Of a DNA stretch of 64,000 bases, positions 1 through 8,661 are shown one piece after another; the first letter of the stretch is position 1; the number at the start of each line of letters is the position of its first letter. The position numbers and the translations under genes were made by a program. Source of the DNA: Microbacterium sp. AZCO (lineage in GTDB: Bacteria; Actinomycetota; Actinomycetes; Actinomycetales; Microbacteriaceae); contig NZ_CP154857.1 in NCBI RefSeq assembly GCF_039614715.1, forward strand, positions 3,782,001 through 3,846,000, read 5' to 3'. The notes beneath the pieces are model-generated. The model was not told the origin of the DNA. It made no database searches and worked only from the letters and a program-made list of their open reading frames with translations.

Positions 1-1011
1 GTCGCCCAGGTCGTCGCCATCGTCCTCGCGCTCGCGGGCGCCGGAGTGTGGGCGCTCGTCGCGCAGACGTGCGTCTTCCAGGCGGTCACGGCGATCGCGG
101 CGTGGATCGCCGCACGGTGGCATCCCGTCTGGCGCTTCAGCATGGCCGACTTCCGCACGATGTTCGGGTTCGGCTCGAAGGTCGCCGGCGTCAACCTCGT
201 CGCGATGGCGCGGCAGTGGGGCGAGAACGCGATCATCGCCAACGTGCTGGGCGCCGCTGCCCTCGGCCAGCTGAGCATCGCCCAGCGGCTCGTGCAGACG
301 ACGCAGGAGGTCGCGGGCGCCGCGATCGCTCCCGTCTCGACCGTCGTCTTCGCGAAGGTCCGCGACGACCCCGAGCGGCTGGGTCGCGGATACGATCGCG
401 CGCTCGGGCTGTCGTACGCCGTCATCGCGCCCGCCCTCACGGCCATCCTCGTGACGGCCCCGCTGCTCGTACCCCTCCTCTTCGGACCGCAGTGGACCCA
501 GGCGATCCCCGTCGCGCAGGCCCTGTCGATCGCCGCGGTCTTCACGCTCGCCGCGACACTCGACCACGGCCTCTTCTACGGACTCGGCCGCCCCGGGGCG
601 TGGTTCGTCTACGCGACCGCGATCGAAGCCCTGACGGTCCTCGTCACGGCGATCGTCGCCCGCTACGGCATCGTCGCCGTCGCCGTCGGATTCGTCGGAG
701 TCGCCGCCCTCGCGACCGTCGTGCGCTGGGTGCTCGTCGCGCGGCTGCTCGAGGTCGGCATCTGGCGCATCGCACGGCGCGCGGCGGGCGCGCTCGTCGC
801 CGTCGCGGGCGCCGCCGCGGCCGGGTGGGGCGCCATGACCGTGTGCGCGGGGCTCCCGCCCATCGCGGCGATCGTCATCGCGGGATGCGTCGTCCTCGTC
901 GTGCACCTCGCCATCTGCCGCTGGACTCTGACGCGGGCGTACCGCGACCTCCTGGGCGAGATCGCATCGCGCCTGCCGCGGCGCCTCCACCGGAAGGAGG
1001 CGACCCGATGA
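1..1011 (+). CDS. Polysaccharide flippase (Wzx/MATE-like), 5' truncated by window edge
   Basis: This frame is open from base 1, so the gene begins before the window and only its last 336 codons are seen. The protein is a polytopic membrane protein with many Leu/Val/Ala-rich helices. It contains a stretch typical of oligosaccharide flippases, with GSKVAG near residue 59 and conserved polar residues in RQWGENAIIANVLG. Such proteins move lipid-linked repeat units across the inner membrane. Its stop codon overlaps the start of the next glycosyltransferase (ATGA), so it is translationally coupled to the polysaccharide operon. The exact substrate cannot be read from sequence. Confidence 0.85.
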   Translation, partial: VAQVVAIVLALAGAGVWALVAQTCVFQAVTAIAAWIAARWHPVWRFSMADFRTMFGFGSKVAGVNLVAMARQWGENAIIANVLGAAALGQLSIAQRLVQTTQEVAGAAIAPVSTVVFAKVRDDPERLGRGYDRALGLSYAVIAPALTAILVTAPLLVPLLFGPQWTQAIPVAQALSIAAVFTLAATLDHGLFYGLGRPGAWFVYATAIEALTVLVTAIVARYGIVAVAVGFVGVAALATVVRWVLVARLLEVGIWRIARRAAGALVAVAGAAAAGWGAMTVCAGLPPIAAIVIAGCVVLVVHLAICRWTLTRAYRDLLGEIASRLPRRLHRKEATR

Positions 1012-2315
1012 CCCGCTTCCGCGCCGCCGCCCGGCGCGCGCTCGCCGTCGGCCCGCGCGGCATCGCCCAGCGCGTCGCGCAGCGCGCGTACCGGGCGACC
1101 GGGGCGGCCGATCTGCTCTTCAACCTCGACCTCGACGACATCCTCGCGGACGTCCCGGCCGACCTCCCCGTGCCTCCGCCTGCCGGCGAGGGGCCGCTCA
1201 CGATCGGCTGGGTCAGCACGCCGCCCGCGCCGGGATCGGGCGGGCACACGACGGTCTTCCGCATGGTGGAGGCGCTCGAGGCGGCGGGCCACACGTGCGT
1301 GCTGTTCCTCTACGACAAGCACGGCCTCGACGTCGACCGGCAGACCGCGGTGGTGCGGGCGCACTGGCCGCGCGTCCGCGCCGCGGTCGCCGACGCGCGG
1401 GCGGGGATCGGCGGCGTCGACGCGGTCGTCGCGACGGGCTGGGAGTCCGCGCACCTGGTCGTCTCGCGAGGTCGCGGAGCCATGCACCGCCTCTACTTCC
1501 TGCAGGACTACGAGCCGTACTTCTACGGCCACGGCGCCGAGCACGAGCTCGCCGCCATGACCTACCGATTCCCGTTCCGGCGCCTCGCGCTCGGCGAGAT
1601 GCTCGACGCGATGGTCCGTGCCGAGACGGGCCTCGGGAGCGACGTCGTGCCGTTCGGCTGCGATGCGACGGCCTACCGGCCACCCGAGCCCGAGATGGAC
1701 CGGTCGGGAATCGTCTACTACTCGCGACCCGAGTTCGCCCGCCGCGGGCACCAGCTCGCGTGCGTCGCGCTGCGCCGCTTCCACGCCCTGCATCCCGAGC
1801 AGCCGATCCACGTCTACGGCGCATACCCGCGCGGACTCGACCTGCCGATCGTCTTCCACGGACGCCTCACGCCCGCCGAGCTCAACGACCTCTACGGCCG
1901 CACGATCGCGGGGCTGGCGCTGTCGTTCACCAACATCACGCTCGTCGCGGAGGAGATGCTCGCGGCGGGCTGCATCCCGGTCGTCAACGAACTGGATGCC
2001 GCGCACCTCGTGCTCGCGAACCCCGCCGTGCGCTGGGCCGAGCCCACCGCCGGCGCGCTCGCCGGAGCTCTCGCGGAGGTCGTCGAAGAGCCCGACCTCG
2101 CCCGCCGTGCCCGGGCGGCCGCGGCATCCGTGGTCGGCCGGTCGTGGGAACCCGCGCAGCGGGAGCTCGTGCGGCTCGTGGAGGAGACGGTGCGCGGCCC
2201 GCGCGCAGTGCAAGAGACGCGCGCAGCGGAGGAGCCCCTGCGCGCCCCGCGGGTCGGCGAGCGGGGACCGAGGCTCGTCGCCGTGCCCGTCGAGCGAGAG
2301 GAGAAGGCGTCATGA
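1008..2315 (+). CDS. Glycosyltransferase (WsaF/rhamnosyltransferase-like)
   Basis: The protein has 435 residues. The ATG at 1008 overlaps the previous stop and is preceded by GGAAGGAGG, which fixes the start. An N-terminal region leads into IGWVSTPPAPGSGGHTTVFR, typical of the GT-B nucleotide-sugar glycosyltransferases related to WsaF. Further signatures are YFLQDYEPYFY and the C-terminal SFTNITLVAEEMLAAGCIPV, the equivalent of the donor-binding E-x7-E loop. The enzyme probably transfers a sugar to a lipid-linked repeat unit on the cytoplasmic face. The C-terminal 50 residues are charged and low in complexity. Sugar specificity is unknown. Confidence 0.85.
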   Translation: MTRFRAAARRALAVGPRGIAQRVAQRAYRATGAADLLFNLDLDDILADVPADLPVPPPAGEGPLTIGWVSTPPAPGSGGHTTVFRMVEALEAAGHTCVLFLYDKHGLDVDRQTAVVRAHWPRVRAAVADARAGIGGVDAVVATGWESAHLVVSRGRGAMHRLYFLQDYEPYFYGHGAEHELAAMTYRFPFRRLALGEMLDAMVRAETGLGSDVVPFGCDATAYRPPEPEMDRSGIVYYSRPEFARRGHQLACVALRRFHALHPEQPIHVYGAYPRGLDLPIVFHGRLTPAELNDLYGRTIAGLALSFTNITLVAEEMLAAGCIPVVNELDAAHLVLANPAVRWAEPTAGALAGALAEVVEEPDLARRARAAAASVVGRSWEPAQRELVRLVEETVRGPRAVQETRAAEEPLRAPRVGERGPRLVAVPVEREEKAS

Positions 2316-3682
2316 CCCAGACGATGCCCCGGCCGGCTGTCGAATCCACGCGCGCCGGACGCCCCCCGCACGTGCTGATCATCGTCGAGAACCTTCCCGT
2401 GCCGCTCGATCGTCGCGTGTGGCTGGAGTGTCAGGCGCTCGTCGCTCGCGGTTACCGCGTCAGCGTCATCTGCCCCAAGGGCCCGGGCGACCCCGGACGG
2501 CAGCGCATCGACGGCGTCGACATCTACAAGTTCCGCCCCGCGCCGCCCGCACGCGGGCTGATCGGCTACGCGTGGGAGTTCGCCTACAGCTGGATGCGCA
2601 GCGCGCTGCTCACCCTGCGCGTGCGGCACGACGGCCGCTTCGACATCCTGCAGGCCTGCAACCCGCCCGACACGCTGTGGCTCATCGCGCGGCTGTGGAA
2701 GCCGTTCGGCGTGCGCTTCGTCTTCGACCACCACGACCTCGACCCCGAGCTGTTCGTCTCGCGGTTCGGCGAGCCCCGCGGCATCCTGAAGCGCCTCGAA
2801 TACGCGGGGCTGCGCTGGCTCGAGCGGCGCACCTTCCGCACTGCCGACCGGGTGATCTCGACGAACGAGTCGTACCGGGCCATCGCCGTGACGCGGGGAG
2901 GGATGCCGGCCGACAGGATCACGGTCGTGCGCAGCGGTCCCGACACGACGCAGATGCGGCCCATCTATCCCACCGATCCGCGCCCGGCCGGAACGACGAA
3001 CCTCGTCTACCTCGGCATCATGGGCCCGCAGGACGGCGTGGACAAGGTGCTGCTCGTGATGGACGAACTCGTGCACCGCCGCGGCCGCACCGATGTGACG
3101 GCGACCCTCCTGGGCTTCGGGGACTGCTTCGACGAGCTGCGCGAGCAGACGGCGCGCCTCGGCCTCGACCGCTGGGTGACCTTCACCGGCCGCGTCGACC
3201 GCGCGGCGATCGCGGAGCACCTGAGCCGCTCCGACATCGGGGTGTGCCCCGACCTGAAGACCCCGCTCAACGACCTGTCGACCATGAACAAGACGATGGA
3301 GTACATGGCCTACGGCCTGCCGAGCGTCGCGTTCGACCTCGTCGAGACCCGCGTCTCGGGCGGCGACGCCGTGCGGTACGTCCCGTCGGGCGACCTCGAG
3401 GCCTTCGCCGACGAGGTCGAGCGGCTCGTCGACGACCCGGCGCTGCGCGTCTCGCTCGGCCGTCGCGCGCGGGCCCGCGTCTCGGCGGAGCTCGACTGGC
3501 GCCCGCAGGCCGAGGCGTACGTCTCCGTGTACGACGGCCTGACCGGCCTCGTCGCGGTCGACGACGACGAGGTCCCGGCCGCGCCGGCGCCGGCCGTCGA
3601 CCCGCAGGGCCGCCGTTACGTCGACCTCGACGACGCGGCGGAGTTCGACCGCTACCTCGCGGAACGGAGGGCCGCCCGGTGA
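2312..3682 (+). CDS. Glycosyltransferase family 4
   Basis: The protein has 456 residues. The ATG at 2312 overlaps the preceding stop and follows a GAGAGGAG ribosome site. The GT-B fold is shown by an N-terminal Rossmann segment (VLIIVENLPVPLDRRVW), a central VYLGIMGPQDGVD that begins the C-terminal donor domain, and MNKTMEYMAYGLPSVAFDL, the GT4 acceptor/donor E-x7-E-like motif. A roughly 40-residue Ala/Pro/Asp-rich tail follows the catalytic core. The gene is coupled on both sides to cluster genes, so it most likely builds the same exopolysaccharide repeat unit. Confidence 0.88.
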   Translation: MTQTMPRPAVESTRAGRPPHVLIIVENLPVPLDRRVWLECQALVARGYRVSVICPKGPGDPGRQRIDGVDIYKFRPAPPARGLIGYAWEFAYSWMRSALLTLRVRHDGRFDILQACNPPDTLWLIARLWKPFGVRFVFDHHDLDPELFVSRFGEPRGILKRLEYAGLRWLERRTFRTADRVISTNESYRAIAVTRGGMPADRITVVRSGPDTTQMRPIYPTDPRPAGTTNLVYLGIMGPQDGVDKVLLVMDELVHRRGRTDVTATLLGFGDCFDELREQTARLGLDRWVTFTGRVDRAAIAEHLSRSDIGVCPDLKTPLNDLSTMNKTMEYMAYGLPSVAFDLVETRVSGGDAVRYVPSGDLEAFADEVERLVDDPALRVSLGRRARARVSAELDWRPQAEAYVSVYDGLTGLVAVDDDEVPAAPAPAVDPQGRRYVDLDDAAEFDRYLAERRAAR

Positions 3683-5238
3683 GGATCGCGTTCCACGACC
3701 TCCTGTCCGACGCGGCGACCGCCGCCCCGGACTCGCCCGCCCTCACCTACCGGGACCACACGTCGACCTATCGCGAGACGTGGGAAGCCGCGCAGGCGGT
3801 CGCGGCGCAGCTCGTCTCGCTCGGCATCGCGAAGGGCGACCGCGTGGCGATCTGCCTCGAGAAGCGCATCGAGACCGTCGTCGCGATGTTCGCCACGTCG
3901 CTCGCGGGCGGCATCTTCGTGCCGGTCAGCCACGTGCTGCGCGACCCGCAGGTCGCGCACATCCTGTCGGACTCCGGCGCGCGCTTCGCCGTGACCTCTG
4001 CCGAGCGGCTGACCCGCATCGGCGGCCTCCTCGTCGAGGCCGAGGTCGACCAGGTCGTCGTCATCGGCGGACCCGACGATGCGCCCTTCGCGCTGCCGCG
4101 CGTGCACCGCTGGGCCGACCGGCACCCGCACGGCGGCTTCGCCGCACCCCGCGTCATCGATCCCGATCCCGCGGCCATCATCTACACGTCGGGGAGCACG
4201 GGCAGGCCGAAGGGCGTCGTGCTGAGTCACCGCAACCTGATCGTGGGCGCCGAGAGCGTCAGCAGCTACCTCGGCAACACGAGCGACGACGTCATCCTGA
4301 GCGTCCTGCCGCTGAGCTTCGACGCGGGGCTCAGCCAGGTGACCACGGCGTTCGCCGTGCGCGCGCACTGCGTGCTCATGAACTACCTGACCCCCCACGA
4401 GGTGCCGCGGCTGTGCGTGCGGCACGGCGTGACGGGCATCACGGGCGTCCCGCCGCTGTGGATCCAGCTGAGCGAGGTCGAGTGGCCCGGGATCGCGGTG
4501 CACCACGTGCGGTACTGGGCCAACACGGGAGGGCGGATGCCGCGCGGCACGCTCGACCGCCTGCGCGGCATCCTCACCGAGGCCCGTCCGTTCCTCATGT
4601 ACGGCCTCACGGAGGCGTTCCGCTCGACGTACCTCGACCCGTCCGAGGTGGACCGGCGGCCCGACTCGATCGGCAAGGCCATCCCCGACGCCGAGGTGCT
4701 CGTGCTGCATCCCGACGGCACTCCCTGCGGTCCCGGCGAGGAGGGCGAGCTCGTGCACCGCGGGCCGCTCGTCGCCCTCGGGTACTGGAACGACCCCGAC
4801 CAGACGGCGGTGCGCTTCCGCCCGGTCGAACGGCCGGATCAGCCGTGGCGGACGCCGGAGTACGCGGTCTGGTCGGGCGACACGGTGGTCGCCGACGAGG
4901 ACGGCTTCCTGTACCACCTGGGCCGGCGCGACGAGATGATCAAGACCTCCGGCTACCGCGTGAGCCCGACCGATGTCGAGGAGGCCGTGTACAGCACGGG
5001 CCTCGTCCGCGAGGCGGTGGCGTTCGGGATGGAGGATGCCGCGATCGGCGCCCGGATCGTGCTCGTCGTCGCGGCCCCCGACGCCGAGGCGCTCGATCAG
5101 GCGGCGCTCATCGCCCACCTGCACCGCGTGCTGCCCTGGTACATGGTGCCGTCCGAGGTGCGGGTCGTCCGGGCGCTCCCGCGCTCGCCGAACGGCAAGT
5201 TCGACCGTGCCGCCCTGCGCGCGGAGGTGCGGATATGA
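3679..5238 (+). CDS. AMP-forming acyl/aminoacyl ligase (exosortase-locus type)
   Basis: The protein has 519 residues and starts at a GTG that overlaps the previous stop. It is an ANL-superfamily adenylation enzyme: the P-loop IIYTSGSTGRPKGV is at residues 167-180, MYGLTEAF is the A5 motif, SGDTVVADEDGFLYHLGRRD is the A7/A8 region, and the catalytic lysine is in PNGKFDR near the C-terminus. It resembles the family annotated as acyl-CoA ligase, exosortase A-associated (ligase_PEP_1). It would activate a carboxylate as an adenylate and load it on a thiol. The gene is immediately followed by a PLP decarboxylase and an acyl carrier protein, so the likely acceptor is that carrier protein rather than CoA. 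The substrate is not determinable from sequence. Confidence 0.85.
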   Translation: MRIAFHDLLSDAATAAPDSPALTYRDHTSTYRETWEAAQAVAAQLVSLGIAKGDRVAICLEKRIETVVAMFATSLAGGIFVPVSHVLRDPQVAHILSDSGARFAVTSAERLTRIGGLLVEAEVDQVVVIGGPDDAPFALPRVHRWADRHPHGGFAAPRVIDPDPAAIIYTSGSTGRPKGVVLSHRNLIVGAESVSSYLGNTSDDVILSVLPLSFDAGLSQVTTAFAVRAHCVLMNYLTPHEVPRLCVRHGVTGITGVPPLWIQLSEVEWPGIAVHHVRYWANTGGRMPRGTLDRLRGILTEARPFLMYGLTEAFRSTYLDPSEVDRRPDSIGKAIPDAEVLVLHPDGTPCGPGEEGELVHRGPLVALGYWNDPDQTAVRFRPVERPDQPWRTPEYAVWSGDTVVADEDGFLYHLGRRDEMIKTSGYRVSPTDVEEAVYSTGLVREAVAFGMEDAAIGARIVLVVAAPDAEALDQAALIAHLHRVLPWYMVPSEVRVVRALPRSPNGKFDRAALRAEVRI

Positions 5239-6461
5239 CGCCGCGCGAGCACATCCTCGAGCACGGCATCCTCGACGGCGAGCTGCGCGTCGGGGGCATG
5301 CGGCTGTCGCTCCTGGCCGCGCGCGTCGGCTCGACGCCGTTCTTCGCGTACGACCGCGAGCTGCTCGACCGGCGCATCGAGCGCCTCCGCCTGCTGCTGC
5401 CGCAGCGCGTCGAGCTCAGCTACGCCGTCAAGGCCAACCCCATGCCGGCGGTCGTGCAGCACCTCGCGCGCCGCGTCGACCGGTTCGACGTCGCGTCCGC
5501 CCACGAACTGCAGACGGCCCTCGACACGACGGTGCCCGAGGGGCGGGTGAGCTTCGCGGGCCCCGGCAAGACCGCCGACGAGATCCGCCGCGGCGTCGCG
5601 GCGGGCATCGTGCTCGAGGTGGAGTCCCGCACGGAGCTCCGCCGCGTCGTGGCCGCGGGCGACGAGCTCGGTCTCACGCCGACCGTGGCGATCCGGGTCA
5701 ATCCGGACTTCGCCGTCAAGGGCTCCGGCATGCGCATGGGCGGCGGTCCCCAGCAGTTCGGCATCGACGCGGAGTGCGTGCCCGCGATCCTCGCCGAGTT
5801 CGCGCAGGCCGGGGTGGACGTCCACGGCTTCCACGTGTTCGCGGGCTCCCAGAACCTCAACGCGGAGGTCATCGCCGAGGCGCAGACGCGCACGGTCGAG
5901 CTCGTCTCGCACCTCGCCGACCACCTCGCCGGGCCGCTGCGCTATCTCAACCTGGGCGGCGGGTTCGGCATCCCGTACACCGACCGCGACGATCCGCTCG
6001 ACCTCGCCGCCGTCGCCGACAATCTGCACCGCCTCGTCGACGGGCCGATCGCCGCGCGCTTCCCCGGGGCTCACCCGGTCGTGGAGCTCGGCCGCTACAT
6101 CGTCGGCGAGTGCGGCGTGTACGTCACGCGGGTCGTCGATCGCAAGCAGTCCCGCGGCCGCCGGTACGTCATCGTCGACGGCGGCATGCACCACCAGCTG
6201 GCGGCATCCGGTCATCTCGGCCAGGTGATCCGCCGCAACTATCCGCTCGCCGTCGGCAATCGCGTCGATGAGGATGCCGCAGGCCCGGTCGACGTCGTCG
6301 GCTGCCTGTGCACGCCTCTCGATCTCCTCGCCGACGACGTCGCTCTTCCGGCTGTCGAGCTCGACGACCTCATCGTCGTGTTCCAGGCCGGTGCCTATGG
6401 GCTCACCGCGAGCCCGACCGCGTTCCTGAGTCACCCGGCGCCCGCCGAGGTGCTCGTGTGA
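5235..6461 (+). CDS. PLP-dependent decarboxylase, fold type III (exosortase-locus type)
   Basis: The protein has 408 residues and an ATGA overlap with the ligase gene. It has an alanine-racemase-like barrel with the PLP lysine K66 in SYAVKANP, the phosphate-binding glycine loop LNLGGGFGIPY, and the C-terminal GCLCTPLD motif that supplies the cross-subunit cysteine of diaminopimelate/ornithine-type decarboxylases. It resembles the family called pyridoxal-dependent decarboxylase, exosortase A system-associated. BtrK, which decarboxylates a glutamyl thioester on an ACP, is a known relative. With a ligase before it and an ACP after it, decarboxylation of a carrier-bound amino acid is the favoured inference. 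Free diaminopimelate as substrate is unlikely in this context. Confidence 0.86.
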   Translation: MTPREHILEHGILDGELRVGGMRLSLLAARVGSTPFFAYDRELLDRRIERLRLLLPQRVELSYAVKANPMPAVVQHLARRVDRFDVASAHELQTALDTTVPEGRVSFAGPGKTADEIRRGVAAGIVLEVESRTELRRVVAAGDELGLTPTVAIRVNPDFAVKGSGMRMGGGPQQFGIDAECVPAILAEFAQAGVDVHGFHVFAGSQNLNAEVIAEAQTRTVELVSHLADHLAGPLRYLNLGGGFGIPYTDRDDPLDLAAVADNLHRLVDGPIAARFPGAHPVVELGRYIVGECGVYVTRVVDRKQSRGRRYVIVDGGMHHQLAASGHLGQVIRRNYPLAVGNRVDEDAAGPVDVVGCLCTPLDLLADDVALPAVELDDLIVVFQAGAYGLTASPTAFLSHPAPAEVLV

Positions 6462-6490
6462 CGCGGATGTCCTTTGGGGAAGGGGAAGCC

Positions 6491-6748
6491 ATGACCGCCA
6501 CTCTCGAGACCGTGCGAGTCGTCCTCGTCGAGGCGCTCGAACTGCCGTACGACGCGAATCAGCTGGATGCCGGCACCGCGCTGTTCGGCGCGATGCCCGA
6601 GCTCGATTCGTTCGGCGTGCTCCAGGTCGTCGCGGCGCTCGAGGAGCGCTTCGACATCAGGATCGAGGACGACGAGTTCGGTGCGGACCTGTTCGAGACC
6701 GTCGGCACGCTGTCGGACTTCGTCGATGCCAAGCTCGCTGTCGTCTGA
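6491..6748 (+). CDS. Acyl carrier protein
   Basis: This small acidic protein has 85 residues and a four-helix ACP pattern. The phosphopantetheine attachment serine is S40 in ELDSFGVLQVV, the usual DS(L/F) motif. The ATG at 6491 follows a purine-rich GGGGAAGGGGAA site. An upstream ATG at 6467 is in frame but lacks such a site. The gene lies 29 bp after the decarboxylase gene and overlaps the asparagine-synthetase-like gene by 23 bp. It probably carries the substrate between ligase, decarboxylase and amide-forming enzyme. Confidence 0.88.
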   Translation: MTATLETVRVVLVEALELPYDANQLDAGTALFGAMPELDSFGVLQVVAALEERFDIRIEDDEFGADLFETVGTLSDFVDAKLAVV

Positions 6749-8531
6749 CGTCCGCGGGCCCGCTCCACTGCCGGGCTTCCTCGCCGTGCCGCTCGCCGCG
6801 CCCGACGCGCAGGCGGCGATGCCCGCCGTGCCCGCGGCCCGCGTGGCGGCCTGCGGCCCGGTGCTCGCGTGCTCGTGGGGCGTCGGGCGGCTCGACGGCG
6901 CCCAGCCCCCCGTGCTCGTGCTGTCCCGCGTCGTCCGCACGGCGCGAGGACCGGTCTCGGCGGCGGCGATCGAGAGCGCGCGCTCGTTCCCGGCTGCGCT
7001 GTCCGCACTCGCCCCGCCCTTCGGCGCCGCCTTCGGCGACGGCGCCGGCGTGACGATGGTCGCCGACAGCATGGGGCTGCGGCAGCTGTACCACTCGGCG
7101 CCGGGGCGTCCCGGCGCCGCGGCCCTCTCCACCTCGGCGCTCCTCGTGGGCGGCGCGCGGCAGGCGGATCTCGACCTCACGGCCGTCGCGGTGCAGGCGC
7201 ACCTCGGCTGGCAGCTCGGGCAGCGCACGCTCCTCGACGGCGTCGAGAAGCTCGCCCCCGGGGTCACGGCCCGCCTCGACGCGCGGGGTGTGGTGCTCGG
7301 CCCCGAGCCCGAGGCGCACGACGAGCCCGTCGCGCCCGGCGTCGCCGTGCACCGCGCCGCGGCGCTGCTGCGCACGTCGCTCGAGGCGCTCCTCGACGAG
7401 CACCCCGACGCCGTGCTGCAGCTCACGGGCGGGCAGGACTCGCGACTGCTCCTGAGCGCCATCCCGCCCTCGCGGCGGAAGGGGCTGAGTGCGATGACCC
7501 TCGGCGTGCCGGGGAGTGACGACGTCGTCGTGGCGCGGCGCCTGGCGGCGATGCACGGCCTCGATCACGAGGTGCGCGACCTGCCGCGCTTCGACGGGCT
7601 CGACCCCGCCGAGGCGTGGGAGCTCTGCCGGGCGGCAGCGGTGCAGCTGGATGCGTCGGCCGACCCGATCGCGCTCGCGGCCCTGTCGCTCGCCGAGGAC
7701 CGCTTCGACCAGGGCGTGCGGATCTCGGGGCTGGGCGGAGAGGTCGCCCGCGGCTTCTACTACGTCGGGCACGTACACGACCGCCTCTACTCGTCTCGCG
7801 ACGCGATCCGGCTCGCCCGGTGGCGGATGTTCGCGAACGAGTCCGTCGAGCCTGCGCTCCTCGCGCCCGAGTTCGCGGAGTGGAGCCTCACGACGGCGGA
7901 GGCTGCCGTGCACAACGCGCTGCGCGACGCGAGCGACGAGTGGTTCCGCGCGACGGACGTGCTCTACCTCCGCCACCGCATGCAGCGGTGGGCCGGCGTC
8001 ACCGAGACCGCCGTCGCGAGCCGGCGCACCGTGCTCAATCCGATGCTCGATCCCACGTTCCTCGACATCGCGATGAGACTCGCCCCGGCCGACAAGGCGC
8101 ACTCCCGGTTCCTCGCCCACCTGCAGCTCGCGCTCGACCCGGAGCTCGCCCGCATCCCGCTCGAGGGACGACCCGCGCCGGTGCAGTACGCCCACGGCGG
8201 GCCGGCCGCGGCGACCTCCCTCGCGCTCAGCTCGGGTCGCAAGGCGACCCGCAAGATCGCGCAGCGGATCCGGCACGAGGCCCGGCCTCCGGCGGGAGGC
8301 ACGGCGGTGGCCCGAGCCGCCGTCGAGCACTGGCGGAGGCATCCCGAACTGCTCTCCCGTGCGGCCGGTTCGGGCCTTGTCCGCGCGTCGTGGCTCGAGG
8401 CGGTCGGCACGGGCCGCATCCAGCCGCGACCGTCGTCGCTGGCATTCCTGCTCAACCTGGAGACGGCGCTTCAGGTGGGTCGTGCGCATCCCGCGCGGGC
8501 CAGGAACGATGAAGGAGTTCTCATGAGATGA
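6726..8531 (+). CDS. Asparagine-synthetase-like amide ligase without N-terminal catalytic cysteine
   Basis: The protein has 601 residues if it starts at ATG 6726, inside the ACP gene. The C-terminal half is an asparagine synthetase-type ATP pyrophosphatase domain with LTGGQDS at residues 233-239, the counterpart of SGGxDS. It continues into SGLGGEVARGFYY and ends with a region rich in charged helices. The N-terminal half looks like a degenerate Ntn glutaminase domain but has no Met-Cys start, so it should not release ammonia from glutamine. Beta-lactam synthetase and related amidotransferase-like ligases also lack this cysteine and use other amines. The enzyme may join an ACP-derived acid or amine to a sugar or peptide acceptor. 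Confidence 0.75.
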   Translation: MPSSLSSDVRGPAPLPGFLAVPLAAPDAQAAMPAVPAARVAACGPVLACSWGVGRLDGAQPPVLVLSRVVRTARGPVSAAAIESARSFPAALSALAPPFGAAFGDGAGVTMVADSMGLRQLYHSAPGRPGAAALSTSALLVGGARQADLDLTAVAVQAHLGWQLGQRTLLDGVEKLAPGVTARLDARGVVLGPEPEAHDEPVAPGVAVHRAAALLRTSLEALLDEHPDAVLQLTGGQDSRLLLSAIPPSRRKGLSAMTLGVPGSDDVVVARRLAAMHGLDHEVRDLPRFDGLDPAEAWELCRAAAVQLDASADPIALAALSLAEDRFDQGVRISGLGGEVARGFYYVGHVHDRLYSSRDAIRLARWRMFANESVEPALLAPEFAEWSLTTAEAAVHNALRDASDEWFRATDVLYLRHRMQRWAGVTETAVASRRTVLNPMLDPTFLDIAMRLAPADKAHSRFLAHLQLALDPELARIPLEGRPAPVQYAHGGPAAATSLALSSGRKATRKIAQRIRHEARPPAGGTAVARAAVEHWRRHPELLSRAAGSGLVRASWLEAVGTGRIQPRPSSLAFLLNLETALQVGRAHPARARNDEGVLMR

Positions 8532-8544
8532 GCGATCTCTCATG
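8522..8544 (+). terminator. Possible weak stem-loop at end of the ligase/ACP operon
   Basis: The inverted repeat CATGAGA (8522-8528) and TCTCATG (8538-8544) straddles the stop codon of the asparagine-synthetase-like gene. The loop is nine bases, and no clear T-run follows. It could mark the end of the operon or be chance. Confidence 0.3.
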
Positions 8545-8553
8545 CGTTCTGGT

Positions 8554-8583
8554 TTGATCCCGCGCGAAGGGTCCAACTGTAAT
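8554..8583 (+). promoter_or_regulatory. Candidate sigma-70 promoter for the DUF4082 protein gene
   Basis: TTGATC at 8554-8559 and TGTAAT at 8578-8583 are separated by 18 bases. They lie about 80 bases before the ATG of the secreted DUF4082 protein. The gap between the operon end and this gene is 130 bp, so separate transcription is plausible. Confidence 0.45.
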
Positions 8584-8661
8584 GGGGCGGATCCCTTTGT
8601 CGGAAGTTCCGCCGCATGACCGTTGGTCCAGGGATCGCTGAACCCACAGGAATACATACTC

